Shown here piece by piece: positions 34,555-44,689 of a stretch of 64,000 nt of DNA. A model generated the notes under the pieces. It was not told the DNA's origin. It worked only from the letters and a program-made list of their open reading frames with translations, and ran no database searches. The DNA is taken from positions 39,284,609-39,348,608 of the forward strand of contig JBOZIK010000001.1 of assembly GCA_051453625.1 (NCBI GenBank), in the 5' to 3' direction. A program made the translations under genes and the position numbers. Position 1 is the first letter of the stretch. Every line of letters starts with the position of its first letter. Source of the DNA: Welwitschia mirabilis (lineage: Eukaryota; Gnetophyta; Gnetopsida; Welwitschiales).

Positions 34555-35555
34555 AACTTAATAATGGACTTTTATAGGCTAAGTCTCAACCTTTAACAAC
34601 GGACTTTTGTAGACTAAGTCTCAATATTTGAAAGTAATAGATGTGACGCAGTGTAGCCTTGATAGCTTAGATATTACACGTTCAGTATTAGTACAATGAA
34701 TGGAGCTCTTCTCTAATAGATCACAATGATGAATCTCTTAGATCTGATTTTGAGTGTCATTTTTTTACCAAGGATAGATCTTCTCAATTAGATATGAAGC
34801 AATGAAAGAATATGCCAATGGAAATACAACTTGATCTTTTAGATCCACAATGAATATGCCAATTTAGAATAGTGCAAAAAAGCTCTTTAAATCTATACTA
34901 GCATATCCATTTATAATGGAGGGTTACTAGGGTTTATTACAAATGAATTGTGCTCCAACGGCTATAAACGGCTAGAACATGGCTAGGTAACTGTTAGGTA
35001 ATGATACATAATGTTTACAAAATTTACTTTTCTGTGTCATTTGGTTGACCCCACGAAAATCTAGTCGACCCCATAAGAACTCGGTCGACCCCATCCTGGG
35101 TCTGGTCGACCCCTTTCATCTTGGTTTAGAACTATGAACTATCAGCTTCTCAAGTCTGGTTGACCCCATTAAAATCTGGTCGATCCCTTTCCTCTCGGTC
35201 TAGGACTATTGCTTGTCAGTTCTTCAAATCTGGTCGATCACATGAAAATTGGATCAATCCCTTTCCATTTGGTTTAGGGATATTAGCTTTTGAGATCACA
35301 GGTCAGTCGACCCCTTAGAAATCTGGTCGACCTCTAGGTTTAGTTCATTTTTCTTGTGACTGCATTCGGTTTGGTCGACCTATTTAGAATCCAGTTGACC
35401 TCCATTAGAGGTAAACATAATTAAGCAGATTTTATGATGCATTTTGGTTCAATTCTTTCACCTGCAAAACTCAATCTCCTCTGCACACAATATGTAACAA
35501 TTTTCACTACATAATAGAAATTAGTTTGACATCAATTGGCAAATATAATCTAACA
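34555..35555 (-). mobile_element. Sirevirus-like LTR in minus orientation
   Basis: On the minus strand it starts tgttagattatatttgcc at 35555, the typical Sirevirus LTR start, and has a TATA-like attataaatgg near 34915. From 35040 to 35410 the motif ggtcgacccc and its variants recur about a dozen times. Near the other end three ~37-base units with aagtctcaa..tt and ggacttttgtag follow each other (34550-34635). A purine tract aagagagagaac precedes it on the minus strand. The left boundary is uncertain, and no partner LTR is in the window. Confidence 0.6.
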
Positions 35556-36195
35556 ATATGTTCTCTCTCTTACTAAGGATGTCATCACGTCCTTATCTGT
35601 CTTTATGATCCATGCTGCCTTTATCCTTTTCTAATTTTATTAATTCAACTTAAGCAAAACATCTTCCACATTTAAAGTAAGAGAGATTAAGATTAGATTT
35701 GCAAGGCCACATCTAAGGGTTTTGATATCCTCATCACATCTTTCTAGCAAATAAGATCTTAACAAAGGATTTTATGATTAATCACATTCCCTTCTTACAA
35801 AATTCTTGACTTATTCACTATTTGCTAGAAGTTTTAAACAACTAAACACATAAAACTGTATCCATTGAAAGCTTTTTCAAATTGTTGGTTGCTTCTTTCT
35901 GAATTATTGCCTTTTGCTAAACCATTCTGCATGGCCTCTGCTGCTTCATTAGTCTCATTCTAAAAATTCAACAACTTGAGAAAGTAATAGTAGTGGACAC
36001 TGATATTGAAGTCAGAGAAAGAAAGGAAATGAGCAAGAACATTAAAATGAAGTGAAGTGCAAAGTACATTTGAAGAATGACAACCATCTTACATGTAAAT
36101 TTGCTAAAATTATAGTTATGAAACCTAAAAAAGATGTAGAAAAACAAGAGAAATGCAAGTACAAATGAATCACTCATAGAATTCAATGACCATAA
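35556..36195 (-). other. Probable internal remnant of the minus-strand Sirevirus-like element
   Basis: The PPT at 35557-35577 (minus: aagagagagaac) shows that element sequence should continue rightwards. The rest has no readable domain. The 72-codon minus-strand frame at 35968-36186 is Phe/Leu/Ser-rich and unlike any family I know. Confidence 0.35.
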
Positions 36196-36199
36196 GCAT

Positions 36200-36895
36200 T
36201 CAAATGATGCTTTTCTGGAGTTTAGAAAGTTGTAAATGGTACAATACCTAAACTAATAGATGCATCCAAAGTTATAGAGTAGGAAACGCTAGATCAAAGG
36301 GCTATATCTCTAATTGGACTTATACTTGAAGATAATTACTTATCCTATCTTAATTTAGTTAACTCATCAAAAGCAAACTGGAAAGAGTTGAATAATTTAT
36401 TTGGTGTAAGTAGTCAAGAGGCTAAGTAAATGTAGAAGAATCAACTTTATGGTTTAAAGATGGATGAAAGGCAAAGGCATGAGTGAACATATCAACTACT
36501 TTCAATCAATTTTAACTCAACTTTATTTTATCAATGCTAAAGTGGATGATGATGATGCCAAAGCCATCTTACTTAACAGTCTCCCATCCAAGATTAATCA
36601 CATTGTCTTTACAGTGAAGAAGGTTCCATTTTTACTTGAAGCCACCATCTGCATACTTCTTGAAGAGTTTAGGAAAATGGAACATAAATAAATAACAGCT
36701 AAAGCTTTGATAATTATCAAAGGTAAATCACAAATCAATGGAGACAAGTCTTGTTACTATTGTAAAAGAACTGGACATGAAGCAATTAATTATTTTGACC
36801 AAGAAAGTGTTCTACTTACTAGAAAATTGAGAAAGCAAGCTCTCATAGGCAAAATAAAAACTGAACCTAAACCTAAAGAAGCAACAACTTCATAA
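36200..36895 (+). pseudogene. Second copia gag (UBN2-type) with zinc knuckle
   Basis: Blocks in order: ISLIGLILEDNYLSYLNLV, then ANWKELNNLFG (capsid core 'W..L...F'), a stop-free stretch 36464-36691 with SEHINYFQSILTQLYFINAK, KVDDDDAKAILLNSLP and EEFRKMEHK, and a second stretch 36707-36895 with CYYCKRTGHEAINYF, a CX2CX4HX4 knuckle whose last Cys is replaced. This is the standard order of a copia Gag of about 300 residues. It differs clearly from the gag at 31718, so a second copia element contributed. The frames are separated by single stops and shifts. Confidence 0.8.
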
Positions 36896-37086
36896 GTTGA
36901 TATAGTTCTTTCTAGCTTCTAATTATTTCTAGTCCCTATTGTCTCGAGTTATTCTGAATTATTCCAAGTTATCTCACCTTGTCCTAGGTAAATGTTCCTT
37001 ATTATTTAAGCTAGGTTGGAGGCTTGTTCTAATCATATCTTATTTTGTAATGTTAAATTTTACATGAAATTTAACATCAAAGGGGG
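36896..37086 (+). other. Junction with polypurine tract
   Basis: Short sequence after the zinc knuckle, ending in catcaaaggggg (to 37086), a PPT directly before an LTR start. All protease, integrase and RT sequence of this second element is deleted. Confidence 0.5.
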
Positions 37087-37331
37087 TATTAGAATTATTT
37101 ATTTTTGAAATTTTTATTTTTATAAAGTGGTTAACACCACTTCCCTGGTTTTTAATCCCATGTCCTATTTTCTCTCCTATATCCTCTCATATAATCATCT
37201 AATTCTTACTTATTTTCTATTATGTGGCAAGCTCTAAATTCTTGCATTGAATAATAAAAATTAGAGTTTTAACAATAAAATATAGTGCTTGTCATCTTTT
37301 TGCTATCTTAAGGATTTCTCTAAACCCTTCA
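37087..37331 (+). mobile_element. LTR of the second copia element
   Basis: Begins tattagaattattta (TG decayed to TA) after a PPT and ends aacccttca. It contains ggttaacaccacttccctgg and an aataataaa signal. It is followed directly by the RT frame at 37332, so it interrupts or replaces the middle of the RT of the older copia element. Confidence 0.55.
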
Positions 37332-38240
37332 ATATGTAGTTGATATGCTGATAACGAGAAGTGATGAAGAAGATGTAAAATGAACAAAAATTATATTGAG
37401 TAAGGCATTTAAGATTTCTAATCTCAGATTGGTCAGATTCTACTTAAGTGTAAAAATTATTTAGCAAAAGGATGAAATCTTCTTAACACAAAAGAATTAC
37501 ATTGAATATTTGATCTATAAATTTGGACTAGAAGATGTAAAAGAAGTTATAATGTCTTTAAAGAAAATTATCAAGGTATATGCTGACAAAGACTCAGGAC
37601 CTACAAATGAAATGAAATACAAAAGTGTAGTATGAAGTTTGATTTATGTAATCAACACTAAGCCAGACATATTATATATTGTTAGTGTATTATTAAGATA
37701 TCTTTATGCACCTAAGGTTACTTATCTAAATACTACAAAGAGGGTACTAATGTATCTAAAGAACATAAAAGAGTTAGGTGTCATGTATAAAAGAAACTCT
37801 CAATTTTTCCTAAAGGCATACTCTGACTAGATTTTGCTAGAGAAACTAATACCTCATTATTAACATCTGGATATGTTATGTATTTAGGAACATAGCCTCT
37901 ATCGTAACGATTAAAGTATCAGAGAACTATAGCATGATATTCTACTAAAGTTGAATATATTGCTGCTTATGAAGCATGTAGAGAGATCAAATGGCTAAGA
38001 AAATTATTAAAAGTAGTGAACCTAAAATAGACTACAAGAATAGAAACCTTCATTGACAACCAATCAGTAATTTGCATGGTAAAAGATTAAGTGCACCATG
38101 ACAAGATAAAACATTTTTGTGTTGGAGGTCCATAAAATTAGGGGACTCATACAGAATGAAATTATTACATCAATATATTATTCAATCACATAATAAACCG
38201 CCGATATCCTTACAAAATTTATTAGTTAAGAGAAGTTCTA
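37332..38240 (+). pseudogene. Copia reverse transcriptase (C-terminal) and RNase H remnant
   Basis: Starts YVVDMLITRSDEED, the catalytic 'YVDDMLI' box with one Asp changed to Val. Then KDEIFLTQKNYIEYLIYKFG ('GIFLSQ.KY..DLL..FG'). The stop-free stretch 37639-37830 contains SLIYVINTKPDILYIVSVL, RVLMYLKNIKELGVMYKRN and AYSD, the 'GSLIYL..TRPDI' and 'SDSD' region leading into RNase H. The end reads HHDKTKHF-like over a frameshift ('NPVHHEKTKHFEVD') with EVHKIRGLIQNEIITS. Several stops. Confidence 0.85.
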
Positions 38241-38624
38241 ATATTTTTAATCTAAGATTAGATTGATGATGAGTTGATTCAAACTTATTTCTCTTTTGTA
38301 CATTGTGGGATTCATTTGATTTATGAGTCTCTGATTGAAGTCACACCTAATCCTAGTTCTATGGGATGTAGAACAAATATGGCCTAGTACTATAGGATGT
38401 GTAGTACATGTCTTGGCCTAGCATTACGAGATGTGTAATGCACATAATAAGCCTATCTGCTATAATATATGTAATAGTAAATTAACTACTTATTTTACAA
38501 AGTAGTTCCTTCACACAATAACTCCTTTTTGGAAGTTTTATTGTAGGTTGCATTTCTAATGTTTTTCCTTGGGTACTCCAATTTTTTCTTGGAAGAGAGT
38601 GTACTTCCATGTTGAGAGAGGAAT
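38241..38624 (+). other. 3' untranslated part of the copia element and polypurine tract
   Basis: After RNase H; repeated variants of agcactataggatgtgta..aca (38380-38470, three times), then the purine tract gagagaggaa at 38614-38623 just before the LTR. Confidence 0.55.
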
Positions 38625-38797
38625 TGCTAAGACTTGTTTACACCATGGTCTTAAGCCTAGGGATTCATAAAAACCCTAATGGTATGCCTCTATATATGAA
38701 TAAGCTCTTTGTGAAAGAATTCAAGAAAGAGGAGAAATAAAATTTATCTTTTGAAAATCTTGTGCTCTTCATTCTTGAGCTTTATTGTTTCTTAGCA
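38625..38797 (+). mobile_element. 3' LTR of the copia element
   Basis: Starts tgctaagacttgtt, ends tttcttagca, and matches 28481-28652 over its whole length. Followed by TSD gatta. Confidence 0.85.
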
Positions 38798-38802
38798 GAT
38801 TA
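38798..38802 (+). other. Target-site duplication GATTA, right
   Basis: Matches 28476-28480. Confidence 0.85.
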
Positions 38803-40145
38803 AACTAGATCGAATAAGATCAAATGGTTAAACTTAGTCATATGTAGTTAATCAATGTCAATTAATGTTTAATTGATTAATATAGATTAAAGTAGATCAA
38901 ACATAGTGAAATCAAATTAGATGGATTAAGTTGGACCAATGTCATACTAGTTTGAACAAGATCAAACTCCTCAAATCTAATCAAACATAGTCAAACAAGA
39001 TTAAATTGATGTCTAATTGATCAAATTAGATTAAACTAGTTACTGTTGATCAAAGTAGATAACAGTAGATCAAACTAGACCAAATATGATGAAATAATGT
39101 AAAATAGATCAAAGTATGTCAGATTAGGTTAATCAAGTTTAAAGATATAACAGTAATTCAAACTAGGTTAAATGATGTTAATTTTATCAAACTTAGTTAA
39201 ACCTAATCAAAAAATATTAAATGATCTCTATTTAATTAAACTAGATCAAACCAAATCAAAATAGATTAAAGTATATCAAAGTAGGTTAAACTATGTCAAA
39301 GTAGATTAAAAAGGGTAAAATGATGTAAAGTAGATCAAAGTGGGTTAGATTACATTAAGCAAGTTGAAACAATATCATACTAGATCAAACTAGATTAAAG
39401 TAGTCAAACTTAGTTAAACATAATCAAATAGGGTCAAATGATGTCTAGTCAATCAAACTGAATCAAAATATGTGAAATTATATTAAAGTATGTCAAACTA
39501 AATCAAACATGGTGAAATGATGTAAACTAGATTAAACTAGGTAGATCATATTGGATCAAGAAAGTTGAATAGAGGTCATACTAGGTCACACTAGATTAAT
39601 TAAGATTAAACATAGTTTTAAAAAAGTATTAAATGATGTTTACTTGATCAAACTAGGTTAAACTAGATCAAAATAGATCAAGGTAGATCAAATCATATTA
39701 GAGTAGATCCAACATGGTGAAGTGATGTGAAATACATCAAACTTAATTAAATTAGGTAGAGCAAGTTGGAAAAAAATCACGCTAGATCAAGATAAGTTAA
39801 ATAAGATTGCATTAGTAAAACTTAGTTAAACTTACTCAAACAAGATCCAATGATGTTTAATCAATCATATGAGATCAAAATAGATATCATTAGATGAAAC
39901 TAGATTAGAGTGAATAAAACTAGAAACACATTTTTTTCACAAATAACTAAATCCTATAGCATCATTAACAAAATCAAATTATATCAAACATGGTGAAATG
40001 ATGTAAAATAGATTAAATAAGGTCAAATTAGATCAAGTAAGTTGAAATGAAATCATACAATGTCAAACTGGGTCAAACTAAGTTAAAGTAGTTAAACTCA
40101 ATCAAACATAATCAAACAAGATCAAATGATGTCTAATTAATCCCT
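38798..40145 (+). repeat. 10-bp-phased repeat array, right part
   Basis: Continuation of 26540-28480. At 39241-39300 six successive 10-base words all end in AAA. The phrase gatgtctaat/gatgtttaat recurs at about 38862, 39009, 39225, 39442, 39637, 39855 and 40125, mostly 195-218 bases apart. A ~45-base unrelated insertion (acacatttttttcacaaa) lies near 39925. Confidence 0.85.
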
Positions 40146-40733
40146 ATTTCTTGAAATGCGATAAAAATGAAATAATCCTAACATCATTTCAATTATCTTT
40201 CATTTGATAAATACTGCAAATGTGTATTCTGGATCTATAATTTCCAAAAATTAGTACACATGCTTCATTAAGATTTATTAATAAATAAGCTTATCAAATT
40301 GATTAAAGGTAAACTAAGGAAATTTGTAAAATTATTTTGAAATCCTTAGTAAAATCCGTAAAAATGATCTTATAAAAGAGAAAGAGTAACATGCATTTTA
40401 CCTTTAATTTTTTCATTAAAAAGCTAACCTCTGTGACTCTTAAATACTATGCTCTTGCATTTGTACATTTGTGTAATATTATATCCAATAATTCTACTAC
40501 TACTCTCTATAACATTTTCTTTTATCTATGGCATTTTACAATTAAGTGTTTTTTCCCATTTTACCCTTGTTTCTTAATGCACTATTATGCTATTAAACTT
40601 AAAGGAAGTTTTAGTAGTGACAATTTAGAAGAATGTGACTTAAAGTATTTTAAGTCTATTAAAATTTACACTAATGCATTCCTAAAATGAGTTAAAACGA
40701 GTATGATTATAAGGATTTCACTTAGAGGAATAC
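40146..40733 (+). other. Unrecognised retroelement-associated segment
   Basis: Contains a stop-free frame of 99 codons (40391-40690), rich in Phe, Tyr and Leu with a more normal C-terminus (KGSFSSDNLEECDLKYFKSI). No known domain. It lies upstream of the block that ends in a PPT at 42854 and may be part of its last reading frame. Confidence 0.35.
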
Positions 40734-41695
40734 AAAGATTAATAAAGTGTTATTGAAAAGTGTGAAGATAAATAAGCTTTATGAAAATGAGGGTTTTACT
40801 CCCCATGAAAAATAAATGTTGGATATAGAAGATGTTAAACATGTTGATTTTCATGAATTTGACATAAATTATAGGTACCTAGCTATACTTTATGTCATAA
40901 TGACATACCCAAAATATCTCATAGCAAACTACTCACCCATAATAAAATAACAAAATCACTTGATAAATCATGACAACTAGATACTTTAGTAGCACTTTAG
41001 TAAAACATACTTTTAGATTACTCAGCTTGAGGGGAAGAATAACTAGATCTCTTAAGAGAGGGATGAAAAAGCAAAACTTCTTTATGAAGCATGAAACATC
41101 ATTAAGAAGATTTATGCCAAACTCAAGAAGCTTTACTAAATCCAAATCTTGAAATAAGCAAAGCCACATAAGAAACTTATAAAAACTACTAAAGAAACTA
41201 TCGAACTAGACGCTATTATCATATAAGCCATTATAGGACGTAATGCTAAAGTAGGTTTAGAAGCCAAAATGGAATAACTACTAAAATCTAAGATGTAAAA
41301 TTTTATTATTCTAAGTGTTATACAATATTTCCTTGTATATTTCTTTGTAGATTACATAGCTTTACTAAAGTAATCAAAAACAAAAGTTATGCAAAGTACT
41401 TATGTTTGTATTATAAATTCATCCACAGATGAAAAAATCCTTAACATGAAATAACTACTTAAAACTAAATGGTTCATCTTCAAGAAAGTAAATAATACTA
41501 ATTTTTAAAAAAAAAGTTTTTTCAATTTAAAATAAAACAAATTGAAGCTAAAGTATTAAGGCACTTAAAAAAAGGGAGTGATAATGACTTTTAAAATGTT
41601 ATCATTCTACTATTTTCTAAAGTAAAATAAAAAAAGAAACAATTAACTTTGGTTATTGAAGATGATGAAATAGGAGATGAAAGACAAAATTAGAG
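40734..41695 (+). repeat. Left copy of a 0.96-kb gap-flanking duplication with decayed frame
   Basis: Near-identical to 41796-42755. The plus frame reads ENEGFTPHEK-stop-MLDIEDVKHVDF and INYRYLAILYVIMTYPKYL; the right copy has a sense codon at the stop. A second frame reads KLLYEA.NIIKKIYAKLKKL and then LDAIII, helix-like and charged. The family is not recognised; probably a post-pol frame. Confidence 0.6.
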
Positions 41696-41795
41696 NNNNN
41701 NNNNNNNNNNNNNNNNNNNNNNNNNNNNNNNNNNNNNNNNNNNNNNNNNNNNNNNNNNNNNNNNNNNNNNNNNNNNNNNNNNNNNNNNNNNNNNN
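41696..41795. other. 100-N gap flanked by duplicated contig ends
   Basis: Left 40734-41695 equals right 41796-42755. Confidence 0.95.
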
Positions 41796-42755
41796 AATAT
41801 TAATAAAGTGTTACTATAAAGTGTGAAGATAAACAAGCTTTATGAAAATGAGGGTTTTACTCCTCATGAAAAATTAATGTTGGATATAAAAGATGTTAAA
41901 CATGTTGATTTTCATGCATTTTACATAAATTATAGGTACCTGGCTATACTTTATGTCATAATGATGTACCCAAAATATCTCATAGCAAACTACTCACCCA
42001 TAATAAAATAACAAAATCACTTAATAAAGAATGATAACTAGATACTTTAGTAGCACTTTAGTGAAACATAGTTTTAGATTACTCATCTTAAGAGGAGGAA
42101 TAATTAGATCTCTTAAGAGAGGGATGAAAAAGAAAAAATTCTTTATGAATCATGAAACATCATTAAGAAGCTTTATGCCAAACTCAAGAAGCTTTACTAA
42201 ATTCAAATCTTGAAATAAGCAGAGCCACCTAAGAAACTTATAAAAACTACTAAAGAAGCTATCGAACTAGAAGCTATTATCAAATCAGCCATTATAGGAA
42301 GTAATGCCAAAGTAGGTTTAGAATTCAAAATGGAATAACTACTAAAATCTAAGATGTAAAATTTTATTATTCTAAGTATTATACAATATTTCCTTGTATA
42401 TTTCTTTGTATATTACATCGCTTTACTAAAGTAATCAAAGACAAAAGTTATGCAAAGTACTTATGTTTGTATTATAACTTCATCCACAGATGAAAAAATC
42501 CTTAACATGAAATAACTACTTAAAAATAAATGGGTCATCTTTAAGAAAGTAAATAATACTAATTTTTAAAAAAATCTTTTTCAATTTAAAATAAAACAAA
42601 TTGAAGCTAAAGCATTAAGGCACTTAAAAAAAGGGAGTGATAAAGACTTTTAAAATGTTATCATTCTACTATTTTCTAAAGTAAAATAAAAAAAGAAACA
42701 ATTAACTTTGGTTATTAAAGATGATGAAATAGAAGATGAAAGACAAAATTAGAGA
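41796..42755 (+). repeat. Right copy of the 0.96-kb gap-flanking duplication
   Basis: Holds a stop-free 62-codon stretch (41823-42011) starting MKINKLYENEGFTPHEKLM, which is interrupted in the left copy. Continues without a break to the PPT at 42854. Confidence 0.8.
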
Positions 42756-42840
42756 TATTAAGAGCTAGAAAGATGAAGACAAAACAAATCTAGATAAATC
42801 AAAAAATCAAAGAAAAGTTTAAAAATTGTGAAGCAAGTTA

Positions 42841-42854
42841 AAATTAAAGGGGAG
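42841..42854 (+). other. Polypurine tract of a plus-strand retroelement
   Basis: aaattaaaggggag directly before tattagaaagttaata, a likely LTR start with TG decayed to TA. Confidence 0.5.
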
Positions 42855-43090
42855 TATTAGAAAGTTAATATAATTCACTCAAAAGAATTGTTAGCCTAAC
42901 AACAAAACATAAAACTGATTATAGGACCTTTTAATAACCTTAGAATACAAGACTAGCATCTCAATAGTAATTGTAGGATCTTCTAGTTGATTTAGGATTG
43001 TACACTAGCATCTTATACTAATTGAAGGACCATTTAGTCACTCTAAAAGATAACATTAATGTTGTTTATTAACTATAGAATATTTTAATT
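42855..43090 (+). repeat. LTR start and ~60-bp minisatellite, left part
   Basis: Units share ggaccttttaatcact, a (t)aga/gaata..a run and actagcatc.tatactaatt. The array breaks off at 43095 where the Sirevirus-like element is inserted and resumes at 55000. It probably lies inside the LTR that starts at 42855. Confidence 0.6.
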
Positions 43091-43095
43091 ACTTT
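43091..43095 (+). other. Target-site duplication ACTTT, left
   Basis: Identical to 54995-54999. Joining the two flanks restores a minisatellite unit (ttttaattactttgaaata). Confidence 0.8.
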
Positions 43096-44363
43096 TAAAA
43101 AATTATGGATCAACCCTAGAGGTGGGGTGAATAGGTCATAAGAAAAATATTCGTTCACTTCAACTACTTGCAAATAAAAGTCAAACACACCACCAAAAAT
43201 CACAGAATATTTTAATGGTGGATAGACACCATCCTTCAGCTCTTAGACCACCTATCTCCAGCTGGTATAACTTAACCTCAAAGGTTGGTTTTCAGGCTTA
43301 CCAGAAACCTATACATTCACTAGAGGATTTTGGGACTAATCCACAACCACGAAGAAAAGTATATAAATAAAAATGCATAGTTATGCTCTACGTGAACAAG
43401 AACTACAGCAAGCTCTTACAAGTAATGGTATAAACAGAAGCTCCCAAAAGAAATCTGAACTCACAGTCGTTTAAGTACAAAATGGTTGATGTAATAGTTT
43501 AATGATGAAAGAGGTAACCTTCACTTTAGAAGAGAAGGTACTTAAATAAAGTAGCCACAAAAGTTAGTCATTTGAAGATAAGAAGCAGACCATTGTAATG
43601 GATTCCACACTTTTTGATGAACTATGAAAGTATAACGATTATATTTGTAATACATTGGATTAACCTCAAAATACACACAATCACCCTAGTATTTAGTCAC
43701 CCTTTTTCATTTTGTTCGGTTACCCTTTCTTGATTCAGATTTGTCAGTTTATTAAATAAGAACATTTAGTCGCCCTTCAATAATTCATTCAGTTGTCCTT
43801 TTTTGATAGAGATTTATTAGTCTATTGTATAGGAATATTTGGTTGCCCTTCAATAAATATGGGGTCCATCTTATTTAGATCACCCAAACTTGAGATAATG
43901 GTCGACCTACTTATGATTATTTTTGAGTAGTATGTTCTTGCCCTTAAGTAAATACTCAGTCACCCTTACTGTCAGTAGACTGAAATTTTCATGTTACAAT
44001 TTGATCGCCCTTTAGCATAAGATCGATTGCTCGTTTTTATTATAGTCTGCAATAGATTTGAAAGTGAGTCACCCTTTGCAACATGTATGGTCACCCATGC
44101 TGGGATCAGTCTTCATCTGATTAACAGTTTGGTTGTCCTATCTTGGAAGCTCGGTCACCCTATACTAAAGTAGTTTTACCTTATTAACAATCTAGTTACC
44201 TTATGAATTTCATATGGTTGCCTACTAGGTGTTTAATATATGTTTTTATAATAGGTTGATCACCCAGATTTATATAATAGTTGCCTGGTACTGGAAAATT
44301 TCTATACAATAACTAACTCCATAAAAACTCATTAATTTGATCAATGATAATAGGTTCTCAATA
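43096..44363 (-). mobile_element. 3' LTR of the Sirevirus-like element
   Basis: On the minus strand it starts tattgagaacctattatc (TG to TA) after the PPT. Many ggtcgcc/ggtcaccc/gtcgacc words lie at 43680-44290. It matches 53738-54994 over its length. The part from 43618 on recurs at 46006-46746. Confidence 0.85.
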
Positions 44364-44379
44364 AACTTCCCCTTTGTTA
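44364..44379 (-). other. Polypurine tract of the Sirevirus-like element
   Basis: The minus strand reads aacaaaggggaagtt directly before the LTR start. Confidence 0.75.
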
Positions 44380-44689
44380 TTGATTTAGAAAAAAACATTA
44401 TTTTAACATGCAGGCTCCCCCTTAATTAAATAAATTTGCAATCAAGTTAAATTAACACGAGTTTTGCATGTTAAAAAAATTTCACAAGAGAGATTTTCAT
44501 TAGTTAAAAAAAATCGTATTAATTAAAATATTTGAATTACAACTAAAGGAATACATTTTACATTGATGCTCATAAAAGTTCATATGAAAAAAAATACAAA
44601 GGGTTCTCCCCCTTTTTGATGAAATCAAGGACAGTGAGTACAACGAGGATGAGAGAAGTAAAAGACTCAATCAGACTCCGATCCTTTAG

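Larger units (their letters stand above)
28481..38797 (+). mobile_element. Ty1/copia element with 172-bp LTRs, inserted in the 10-bp array
   Basis: Short LTRs (28481-28652 and 38625-38797), both starting tgctaagacttg and ending in CA, are flanked by the 5-bp TSD gatta. PBS-like tagtatagggtt follows the first LTR and a purine tract gagagaggaa precedes the second. Inside lie a long leader with a GC-rich part, copia gag/protease/integrase/RT remnants (31718-34550), a minus-strand Sirevirus-like LTR (34555-35555), a second copia gag (36200-36895), another LTR (37087-37331) and the last part of RT/RNase H (37332-38240). At 10.3 kb it is about twice the usual copia length because of nested insertions. 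The two LTRs match at about 80-85% by eye, so it is old. The middle of RT is missing. Confidence 0.8.

Noticed and set aside
40933-41169. 78-codon minus-strand frame
   Set aside because: Antisense to the retroelement-like plus frame and not intact in the second contig copy.
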